Shown here piece by piece: positions 41,949 to 51,225 of a stretch of 64,000 nt of DNA. The DNA comes from Hydractinia symbiolongicarpus. Its lineage: Eukaryota; Cnidaria; Hydrozoa; Anthoathecata; Hydractiniidae. Each line of letters begins with the position of its first letter. Positions within the stretch are counted from its first letter, which is position 1. A program made the translations under genes and the position numbers. Below the pieces are notes generated by a model that saw nothing but the letters and a program-made list of their open reading frames with translations, did not search any database and was not told the DNA's origin. The stretch lies in NCBI RefSeq assembly GCF_029227915.1, contig NC_079879.1, positions 34,166,501-34,230,500 on the forward strand. Direction: 5' to 3'.

Positions 41949-42377
41949 AATCCAGCTATTTTTTTTAAGAAAGGTGAATATAACTTAGCTGGGTGTTATC
42001 ATTTTCCTCTGTTAAAAAATCGCTATCTTAATTTTGACACGAATAAAGAAATTCCCCCCAATATTTCGATTTTACAGGTAAAGCATTAAAAAGTTTGTTT
42101 TAAAAGTAGAAGAATCCTTCTAGTATTAAAATATATTACGCTTTACAATAAATTACAATTTATACAACTTGAAAAAATATAAATTTGCCTGAAATATATT
42201 AGAACTGTTTAAAAAATTTTTTTAAATTACATTTACACTCTGCCCTTGTAAAAAGTACTAAAAATACCAAGCCTGAAGTACGCCCTAAAAAATGTCTTCA
42301 CGAACTTTCGAAACATTAGAAAATGAACTTAGTTAAGTATTCCTTTGAACCACATTGTGTATATATAAAAAAAGATC
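41949..42377. other. convergent intergenic spacer
   Basis: Shared 3' flanking sequence of the convergent coiled-coil gene and DNAAF3. It is AT-rich and nothing else is seen. Confidence 0.6.
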
Positions 42378-43715
42378 TTAACAACCAGAACATTTAAACA
42401 CGGCAAAATAATCCTTAGCAACATCAAAATTTTTAACTTCCACACAACCAACTGCTTCTGCCATACTTTTAATTTTTTTTTCATACTCCTGGTGTAAATC
42501 GTCCTTTAGGTCCAACATAAACTTTGTTGACTCGATCATCAGCAATCCATTTGGAGAGAATAACATTTTAACAGTATCATCCAAAAAATGAACCATGCTA
42601 TTAGAGAACGAAATTAAGTCGAACTTGCTTTTATATTTGGATTTCCTATGAAGATCTGACACGCTCGCTGCGGGTAAAAAAGACACTCGCGAATTTGTCA
42701 ATTTGTCGCTGCTCACAGCGGGACACTCTTCGGTGTCTTCTTTTTCTTTCGTCACCTCTTTTACCTTGTCTTCGGCTTTTTGCGAATACGGCACTCCGTA
42801 ATTCAGCTCATAGATTATCGAGGTAATGTTATGAAGGCAAACATCAGTTGATGTTTTTACGTGAATGTTATTATTCGTTTTGAATAAACTTTTGTCGTCG
42901 GATTCAACTCCGAACGAAATAAACGGGCTGTTTATAATGTCACCCCAATAACCACGTCTGTTGATGCGTTCGCCATCTTTCTTCACAACAACACCAGAAG
43001 CCAGTGTTTTATTCGCTTTCACATAAGCTGACTCGTCTCTTACATTAAAAGCGACTCCAAACTCTCTCCACTGTTTGTATTCGTGCCACCCTACAATGGA
43101 TGCTTTCCCTTTCAATTTCATACTATACTCCCAGTCATAACAGTTTTCGCGGGAGTCGTAACGAACTCCAAGATGGTGTCGCAAACGTTGGTCCCAGTAC
43201 TCCTTGATATTAAATATACTATCATCTTTATTTCTCCAGAATTTGAATATACCTTCCAGTTGGTCACGTTCTTTAAATTTCAAATTTGAAAAATCCCACG
43301 CCAAACACCCACTTTCGACGCAGTTCTCATCTGTAATCCATTTTATAAACTCATCAGCTTTTTTGCACAGGTAGTCTTCGGTGACATCACGAATCAAGCT
43401 GTTACCAAAAAGTTCAAGAAAAAGTTCTGCTTTCTCTAGTACTCCATATTTATTCAGAGATTCGTTAGCAAGATTTATAAGCAAGATTTGCCTTGCCACC
43501 GTTTCTAAGTCGTTTTCAATCACGTAAAAATTAATTTCTTGTTTTGATTTGTGCAGTTTTGTTAATGTTTTCAATATATGTCTTCCATCTCCAGAGCCAA
43601 CTAACAGAATGTTCAACGCGTTGTTATCACTCTTCACATGTCTGTCTAAGACATCCAGTAAATCTTGTGCAGGTGAAAATCCCCACGATGTTGTGTTACC
43701 GTACACTTTTGACAT
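42378..43715 (-). CDS. DNAAF3: dynein axonemal assembly factor 3
   Basis: One uninterrupted frame of 445 residues. It matches DNAAF3 from the start: TTSWGFSPAQDLLDV, NILLVGSGDGRHILKTL, NFYVIENDLETVARQILL, LKFKERDQLEGIFKFW, WDQRLRHHLGVRYDSR, GVAFNVRDESAYVKANKTLA, RRGYWGDIINSPFISFG and DVCLHNITSIIYEL. It has the methyltransferase-like N-terminal fold (DUF4470) followed by DUF4471. The protein is a cytoplasmic factor needed to pre-assemble axonemal outer and inner dynein arms before transport into cilia. A variable linker (EVTKEKEDTEECPA) precedes a conserved end (FFAVFK-type). The absence of introns contrasts with most neighbours. Confidence 0.95.
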   Translation of the reverse strand: MSKVYGNTTSWGFSPAQDLLDVLDRHVKSDNNALNILLVGSGDGRHILKTLTKLHKSKQEINFYVIENDLETVARQILLINLANESLNKYGVLEKAELFLELFGNSLIRDVTEDYLCKKADEFIKWITDENCVESGCLAWDFSNLKFKERDQLEGIFKFWRNKDDSIFNIKEYWDQRLRHHLGVRYDSRENCYDWEYSMKLKGKASIVGWHEYKQWREFGVAFNVRDESAYVKANKTLASGVVVKKDGERINRRGYWGDIINSPFISFGVESDDKSLFKTNNNIHVKTSTDVCLHNITSIIYELNYGVPYSQKAEDKVKEVTKEKEDTEECPAVSSDKLTNSRVSFLPAASVSDLHRKSKYKSKFDLISFSNSMVHFLDDTVKMLFSPNGLLMIESTKFMLDLKDDLHQEYEKKIKSMAEAVGCVEVKNFDVAKDYFAVFKCSGC

Positions 43716-44418
43716 ATCTATTGGTAATTAATAAAATTAAATAAACGAAAAATGAATAAATGAACAAAAGTAGAAGAAATGAAAGCTAGCTTTATTAACT
43801 TATATTTTGCTACTTAAAATTTTGGCGCATTTTCAAAAATGCTTTTTGCAAACGAAATTAAAATTCATAGAGCATATCTCAAAAGAAATCATTCCTCCCA
43901 GAAAAAAATGGAAGATAAGTTACAAAAACTGTTTATTTTTCTCCTGTACAATACCCAAATAATCTGTATATTGGGGCAAATTAAAGTTCCCACAGCAATT
44001 TTGGGCAAAAAATTAATGCAGCAAGGAGAAAATTGAGTGAATAAAGGTATTTATGAATGAATGAATAAATGAATGAGTGAATACAAAAATAAAGCACACT
44101 GTTGAAAACCTTGCTATCCTAAAACAGTAAAAATATGAATGCAATGTAAGTATTGATGTAAAAAACAAAGTTGACATAATCTAAAGCAAACATCAGTAAC
44201 TCCAAGCATTTATCAGCGAAATTAACGACAAATATTTCTGTATTATGTTATAAAACGTATATTGCATATTATCACAGGGTAAAATAGAGTCTTGTATTGA
44301 GTTCATAAAAAATTATCGCTGTCTTGGGATAGAGGTGTACACTCTCTTCGTAGTCTGTCTGAAATTAGTTAATGTATTCAACTGCATAGATTTAGTCAGA
44401 TTGGTAGGATTGTGGTAT
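43716..44418. other. intergenic region between DNAAF3 and POLR2F
   Basis: It holds the DNAAF3 upstream region, a short (AATG)n-like tandem repeat at about 44035-44085 (GAATGAATGAATAAATGAAT), and the POLR2F 3' flank. No gene was recognised. Confidence 0.6.
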
Positions 44419-47367
44419 TTAATCTATGATCAATTCATCTATTGCCCAATCTTCAAAACTGCCATCTGGTAGGTACCGTCTGATGATGATAGGAATTTTT
44501 CTTGCCCTAAAATGAAAAAACAGCAGTGACCAACGTCGTTTTACACTTTAATGAATCATATATGTCTGTTCCTGTTAATTTATCTGGACATGTGCAATAC
44601 AATCACGGCCCCAGTCCTGTGACAGTTAAACGTCTCTCTCTTTCAATTAACTTTTAAATATTTTTCTGCGAATAACAAATTTAAGTTTTTACTTGAGTTC
44701 TTTCATTGCTATCTGCAAGGGGTCTGTCTCTCCTTCCAATTCGACCATCACAGGTGCATTCATACTAAAAAAGAACAGCGCTGTTTTCATCACATCAACT
44801 TACAAAATCACACAAAAGATACAGAGAGCATGAATAATATGCTACCTTATCTGAAGAGCTCTTGTCCCTAAAACTCTTGCTCTCTCATATTTAGTCATAT
44901 AAGGTGTGGTCACTTTCTTCTTTGGTTGCTGGAGTTGTGTATCATCTAAAAGTATTATAATTTTTTATTTTTGTTGGTTGGTTTTGTTGTTGGCTAATTG
45001 GACTTAATTGAAGAAGTTTCTGTGAGAACAATATATTTTTTGAAAATTTCTTCAAATGTATCAAACTAAAACAATAAATCTGTAGGGTTCAGAAATTAAC
45101 TGATGTTTTGTTACCTGTAGATGGTAAAATGTCTACTTGAGGCATGTCATCACCCTAAAAATCAATGAATGCATAGTTAAAATAATGTGAATCAAGACAA
45201 AAGAAGGAATTGCCCAAATACTGTTCTTTATAGAATTGCGAAAAACAGTTAGACTTAGTGTCAAGAATTCTAGATAATTAAAAAACAATTCACAATCCAA
45301 TTTCTAGCTTTCTTTTTTCTCTGATACTACTATCTAAATTCTTTTCATATTATAGAATAAATATATAATAGAATTTATATCTCTGATGTAAGGTGAAACT
45401 TATTGCATGCAAAGCTTTGTGCCTCAGCTACCGTAATGTATATTATCTTAATCATTTCAATTTAAGAACTTTAATCGAGCAAGTCTCTCGCATGTTAAAA
45501 AAAGACATTACCAAATTTGCATCTGGTTCCTCAAAATCGTCTTCTTCAACATCCTCCACTTCATCTTCGTAACTAAATTAAGAAAAATACCAAATTACTA
45601 TTTTTTGTTTGTTATTTACTTTGTGTTTCAATTTTTTATTGTTTACCTAAAACAATTTTTAGGTTCTAGCTATAAATATTTTTCGCACGAAAAAATAGCT
45701 TGCTTCACTCCTGATCATAAAGGCTGCTCTCGCAAAAGATATCTTTAAGATACATTTCAAAGTAAGAGACACAATTTCCTTCTCATGACATAAAAATAGA
45801 ATGCTGCTGCCATAGTACCCTCAAAGTATTTGAGGTTTTCAAAATTCATAGGGCAAGTTCCACAGTTTCCGATGCATCATAGTCCTACAGTCCCACATTA
45901 TCCAAGCAACGCATCCTAAACTAAACTATACGATGATGACAACCTGGATGACAACCTGGAAAGATTCACTTAGGCAGGATAACAATGAAAAAGAAGCATC
46001 ATTTAAATTTTGACGATGTCAGCAACCCGTCCACAAAAAATTTATAAAATTTAGAAACTTGTTTTTATGTTGCCTCCATTGTGCAGAGCTTAAAGCACTG
46101 ATCATGAAAAACAGTTAATAAGATAAAGGGTTTAAAAATTTACAAATTTACAGCTATTTGTTTACCTGTTGCCTTTATCGTACAGATCTTGAAACGCTGA
46201 TCAAGAAAATGTATAGGATGATGTACCTTTGACAAACGATTGCAGAGATAGATAGATGTGCATATTTTACATGGCTAGCCTCAAAAATATCGAGGGATAT
46301 ACCCTGTCTATTCTTTCCAGGAAGGGCCATGGCTTAGATGGAGTCCTGGAGTATTTAATGCTCATTTTAAACCACGCAGACCCAATTAGGGTCCGCGCTC
46401 TACTAGACAACTCTTAACAACATCCAACAGCCCACACAGTGTTCCATCTTCCCAATTTCCCACACATGGCTTGGGTTAACCCGGGGCTATGGTAACATTC
46501 ACTCGCCCATGTTGAATCACTGTCAAAAGGAATCGAACCCCGGTCTCCTGCACAGAGTACAAAAGCTATAAGCACTAATCTACGGCGCAACAATTAACAC
46601 TAATCTATGGCACCACGATATTGGGGTTTAAAGGTTTTTTGATGACCTGGTGACTCAGGGTTGGGAAACTTACCCAAATTAGTCCTAGGTGGTCCCTAGT
46701 TGCCTACGCGGTGAAAAATAACTGACGTCACATCACTTTGTTTCCAAGTTATTTGGCCTCAAAGTCTAAAGTGCACTGTAATGGCTTCATTAATTTGATA
46801 TAAGATATTGACGTTAAATTAGTGTTATTAACGTGGTGCCATAACGTCAGATAATTAACTTTTGAGACATAAGTTTTTCGGCTACATCAAAGGAAAATGA
46901 ACACATCCACTTTGCTTGTTACAGATACACAGACACACTCTTCGTATTATTATAAGAGATATATATGATAAAGAGACTGTTGCAGATGTAAAGCAGTATA
47001 GCTACAGGTGCTACAAACATTGGTAAATAGTTCCCTAACAATTCTTGTGCTTCTTTCTCGGAACCAATATAGGTAAATCTTTATCATGGTACATTGTGTG
47101 TCCATTTTCTACCGACCTCCAAGCATATTTTTGCGTACTGTAAACATATATCGCCACTTAGGGGGAAGGAGATCTTCAATTTGAGAAAAAAATCTGTTCA
47201 GGGTCAAGTGCGTATATTTAGCTACCAAAGGCTCAAAATAATAGTTGTAAGGAGTGATACACTAGCGAAAACACAGGTTCAAGTTTCTCTCTTGGGTACA
47301 TATGGCTTTCACAGACTATGCAAAAAATACCTATAGGTCTATAGCTACACCTAAATTCTTTTTTTTT

Positions 47368-47403
<36 letters not shown>

Positions 47404-47743
47404 AGGATTCGTTTACAGTGATATCATCTTATTTATTAAAATTACCGTGTATCACTAACAGGAATTAAGCAAGATTTAATCCACGGTCCCCATAACTAAG
47501 GGCTGCAGACGAACCAAAAAACAGTAAAAGTATTCATCGATTCTCATCCATCTTTCTTTGATGACGGAATTGAAAAGTAACTTTTGACTAAACAAATTTT
47601 TAGACTTAGCTTCTGAACTCTTAATTTTAATTGTCAAGAAAAAGCAACAGCATGCTCTTTTTTCAGACAGGCGCACAAAATAAAATCTTTAAAAAGTGAG
47701 AAAAAAGTCTTTACCCAGCTTGTCCATCATCTTCGTCCGCCAT
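44419..47743 (-). CDS. POLR2F: DNA-directed RNA polymerases I, II and III subunit RPABC2 (RPB6)
   Basis: Six exons on the minus strand, in transcript order: 47743-47715, 45572-45512, 45154-45115, 44945-44846, 44764-44693 and 44506-44419. They give 129 residues. The acidic N-terminus ([16 protein letters not shown]) leads to the conserved core: [40 protein letters not shown], and [20 protein letters not shown] ending in DELIID. RPB6 is a shared subunit of all three nuclear polymerases and stabilises the clamp. The first exon is only 29 bp and lies 2.1 kb from the second. A SINE copy occupies that first intron, and inverted copies of another repeat flank exon 1. Confidence 0.97.
45950..46235 (-). 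repeat. dispersed repeat, copy A (inverted relative to 48163-48425)
   Basis: On the minus strand it contains two related sub-units, CTTGATCAGCGTTTCAAGAT and ATGATCAGTGCTTTAAGCTC, each followed by an AAAGGCAACA or GGAGGCAACA end. Then comes GGGTTGCTGACATCGTCAAA and finally TTATCCTGCCTAAGTGAATC. The same order appears on the plus strand at 48163-48425. Confidence 0.75.
46246..46600 (-). mobile_element. tRNA-derived SINE, copy 2, in a POLR2F intron
   Basis: Read on the minus strand, a tRNA-like head comes first (A-box region GCGCCGTAGATTAGTGCT, B-box GGTTCGATTCC). The body shared with 26878-27170 follows, and it ends in a GATA/TCTA-type tail at 46246-46256. Head, body and tail together make a complete short retroposon. 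Confidence 0.78.
46915..46970 (+). repeat. partial dispersed palindromic repeat (tail only)
   Basis: ACAGATACACAGACACACTC followed by TTCGTATTATTATAAGAGAT matches the tail of the 9640-10135 family; the palindromic core is missing. Confidence 0.5.
47361..47402. repeat. T tract followed by 33 consecutive G
   Basis: TTTTTTTTGA leads into Gs at 47370-47402, then TAGGATT. It is an extreme homopolymer in AT-rich DNA, upstream of the sense strand of POLR2F exon 1 and inside intron 1. Confidence 0.9.
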
Positions 47744-48056
47744 ATTTTTTGCAAATGCGCCACACGGTTTGTAATTCGCTGACCAAAGCTCCCTGTACTC
47801 TTGTTCTCTGAAAAAAAGACCGTTAGGCCGAATCTCCACTGACCGATATTCGCGACGATTTTTGTGACAAAAAGTAGAAACCAATTCAACTTTTCGTCAG
47901 TATTTATGACAATCGTCGTAAAAATTGTCCCGTGGAGAGCTTCTTAAGTTGTTTTATTTTGAAGCAATTTCAATATGGTAAAAACGTCTTGGGACAATAT
48001 TGGACATTTGCACAAAATGTTGTTGTTTTTCTAAGAGCGTTTAAATCACCAACATT

Positions 48057-48109
48057 TATACATTGTATATTTAAGACGGTGCTGCACCGTCTTAAATATA
48101 CAATGTATA
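48057..48109. repeat. near-perfect palindrome, two 26 bp arms with a 1 bp centre
   Basis: The left arm (48057-48082, TATACATTG...GACGGTGC) is the exact reverse complement of 48084-48109, separated by a single T. It is followed by three copies of ATATACGGTGCAA up to about 48150, whose ACGGTGC also occurs in the palindrome. Confidence 0.92.
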
Positions 48110-48162
48110 TATACGGTGCAAGTTATATACGGTGCAATATATACGGTGCAAGTTTCAAGATC

Positions 48163-48425
48163 TATACGATGAAGGCAACAGGCATACAAGTTTCTTAAAA
48201 AAAATGTTTGGGTTTTCACAGGCCATTGCTGACGTCAGGAATATTTTTAAATCCTCATTAACCTCTCATCATACACATTTTCTTGATCAGCAGTTTAAGC
48301 TCTACACAATAGAGGCAATGTTAAATCAAGGTTCTATCTTTTTTTTGTGGGTGGGTTGCTGACGTCATCAAAATTCAAATGACACTTATTTTTCAATTTT
48401 ATCCTGCCTAAGTGGATTTTTTCAC
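48163..48425 (+). repeat. dispersed repeat, copy B
   Basis: It is the same family as 45950-46235 in the opposite orientation: TTCAAGATCTATACGATGAA, CTTGATCAGCAGTTTAAGCT, GGGTTGCTGACGTCATCAAA and TTATCCTGCCTAAGTGGA occur in the same order. Confidence 0.75.
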
Positions 48426-49217
48426 GGGCTTTATCGACTAATTGTTTAATAAGAAAGTGAAGTATGTGACATAGCTTAAGAACGCGAAGGACGTGGAATA
48501 GCCTATCATATTTTTGCATTTGTTTCTTTCAATTGTCTTAGAAAACAGCGTAAATTTCCTCCCCCTGGTTTCTTAGGTTTTTTATATCGGAGCAGGAAAA
48601 ACCCTGGGCTCAAGTTTGGGGCTTCTTTATTTTATTCTCCCAAAAGCCAAAATAAACTTCAAAAGTACCACTTGAATGACTATTTTCGTGTGTTATCCCA
48701 AAAAATCCTTGCAGGAAGAGCTATATTAGTACTGTTTCTTGTAACAGAGCTGTTTCAGTGAAAACACATGTCTTAAACAGTCGATATTACATAACGATAC
48801 CACACAACTAATCAGACTTGTACAAAATATCAGTGAAATTAGCCTTAATTTCTGCCATGTGTTCATTGATTTCTTTCAACTTTCTCTGAGGGTTAGCCGT
48901 AGAAAGGTTTCTTCTTTAATTAAGCTTCTACGGTACTGGCACTCTACTTTCAGATAGTATTTGCAATAGACGCCACATTTGTTAATGTCAGAAGCAAAAT
49001 GTAATCCCACGTTTTTGTGGTTTTTGATATTTCAACAACTTCCGATTATGGAATAAAGTAAAACATTAAATAGTAGTGGTTGTCTCTATATATTATGCAT
49101 TTTTGTTGTTCAAGAGAGGCGCGTTTTTTCCGCAGAGAGGTAGAATGAATTCTTTTCCTTTGTTGTTTTACCGTTTGATGCTTTTTAAATGTCGTCGTTG
49201 TTTTATCTCTGCCGCCA

Positions 49218-49323
49218 TCGTTGTTGTTGTCGTTGTTGTTATTATTATTTTTATTGTTGTTGTTATTGTTGTTGTTGTTGTTGTTATTGTTGTTGTTGTT
49301 ATTGTTGTCGTTGTGGTTGTTGT
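49218..49323. repeat. (GTT)n-rich trinucleotide repeat
   Basis: About 105 bp of GTT units with scattered ATT and GTC interruptions. It produces poly-Val, poly-Cys or poly-Asn open frames that are not genes. Confidence 0.95.
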
Positions 49324-49875
49324 TTAAAAGAGAAAACAACAATATTCACTCTTGTCACGAAGAACAGAAAACTACGTGCTTTGTGTTTTAAAAATGGTGT
49401 AGTCAATTAAATTTAACTATTTAAAAACTTTAAGTTGAAATTCGGCTTCTTTTTACTTTTTTGATTTATGTTATCAATTTCTAATTGATCTGTTACATCT
49501 ATTCACGACGACTTAATGATTTAAATTACAATTAAGCTTTATTCCCTCAGCTACAAGTCAAGAATATCTGTTATGCCAGCGCTTTCATAATAAAATAGCA
49601 ATATCTTCTTTAGCGCACCAATAGAATATCAAACACCAACGCGATGGTCATTCTTAGGTAACGTGTTTATTTATAACTCGTTTTACATTGTATAGAAGTT
49701 GTTTTCTTCATGTTCAAAGAGTAAAAGTCATTATTCACACTTTTTATTATGGAAATACCTTTTCTTTACTACTCAGGTATCTTTCGTTGATATTGTTAAA
49801 AAAACAAAAACAATTTTGAGTCTAACTAAATCTTAAAAGTATTATTTTAGCTAGAAAAGAAATCTATTACCTTAA

Positions 49876-50783
49876 CCCTATTTGGTATGGGCTTTTTTGA
49901 CCCTTGTAAGTATAGGGGGGGGGGCATAAAGTGCCCGCGGGCTGTAACTTTTGTTCAGTTTGGTTTTAAGTGACAAAACTTGGAACAAAGAAGCATCAAT
50001 ATGTTGTGACTTAATTAGTGACAAAATATTTAGGTTGACATGTCACACAGGAAGTAATGACGTCATAATGAGACAATGGTTTAAGAAAATGTGTCTATCT
50101 TGGAAATTCTCGTTTTTTATCTTTTTTAAAACTATTTACAGTACTAGTCATTAAAAAAGTAATATAAGAATGAGAGATATTTTTAGGAACATTAACAGGT
50201 GGTATAAAAACAAAGGATTTCTCCAGGGAGAAAATGGAAATCGATCAGAATTCAAATCTTCAAGAATTTTTTTTGAACAATCTATATTTGAGAACCTTAA
50301 TGTTAGTAGTTGTCATGGAATAAAACTTGGCATATCTATTAGCACTTACGTCAGTGGCTACTCAATAAAGACAATTTAGATTGACATGGGACAAAATGAC
50401 CTATGACGTTATCATATGAGAATAGAAATAGAGAAATAGGAAATTACAAACATTCTGGTCTGTAAATTACCAATATTCCGGTCTGCAAATTACACAGTAT
50501 GCATGTCAATATTGTATGATGACTTTTTGTCACTATCATATACACAATCCCATATTCATACAACTGGTTAGTTTAGAAAGCATTTATTTTTAGCACTACA
50601 ATAAAAACGTTGATACGACCACCTGTCAAAAAGGACATTGAGAGGACAATTTTTGGAAATTTTCCGTAAGTCCAATAAAAGTTAGGAAAAGTCACAAAAT
50701 TTCAGGTAAGTTCATCCAGTATTTAATGCCGCAGGCACTTTATGCCCCCCCCCCCCCCCCCCCCCCCCCCATACCAAATAGGG
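49876..50783. mobile_element. non-autonomous piggyBac-like element with poly-G/C in its ends
   Basis: The element begins CCCTATTTGGTATGG and ends with the inverse CCATACCAAATAGGG. It is flanked on both sides by TTAA (49872-49875 and 50784-50787), the piggyBac target site. Inside each end lies a G tract: ten G at 49915-49924, and 26 C at 50745-50770 on the plus strand. Each tract is followed inward by GCATAAAGTGCC. The interior has two diverged direct copies of a ~100 bp block (AAAACTTGG...TTGACATG...ATGACGT) about 350 bp apart, and no transposase. Confidence 0.8.
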
Positions 50784-51225
50784 TTAAAATGTGAAGCGAA
50801 ATTTAAAAAAATGATAGTTTCAAAAAATAAACAAATGCGTGTTGAAGTAATCGTTGTATCAATTTATGATTTTGTTTTGTCATGAAAATACACATAAAAA
50901 GACAAGTATATTACTATTCTGAACTTTCGGCTAACCGGGTTGGAATTTTTTTCATATATTTGCAATTTTTACTTTTAAGCAGTTATTCATGACAGGCAAA
51001 ACGGGATGAAGTTTTGGTTTGGGCTGAAAAAAACCGACCTGCTGAATTTTTGTAGTGTTTGTAATCACACGTGAAAGTCACTTGATTTTAATTAGCAGAA
51101 ACAAAGTGATTAATAATTATTAATGTTGTAGTTGTTATTTGTGTTTGATATTTTGAGCAATTTTGAGCTACATTTTTCTTATAAACTATATTCTCATAAG
51201 ACACGGTGAAAGACTAGCAAATCTA

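Noticed and set aside
46530-46600. Functional tRNA gene on the minus strand
   Set aside because: It is continuous with a repeat body that also occurs at 26878 and has a simple-repeat tail, so it is the head of a SINE.
49046-49342. Open frame with a long Asn run
   Set aside because: It is the translation of a GTT trinucleotide microsatellite; the frame exists on both strands for the same reason.
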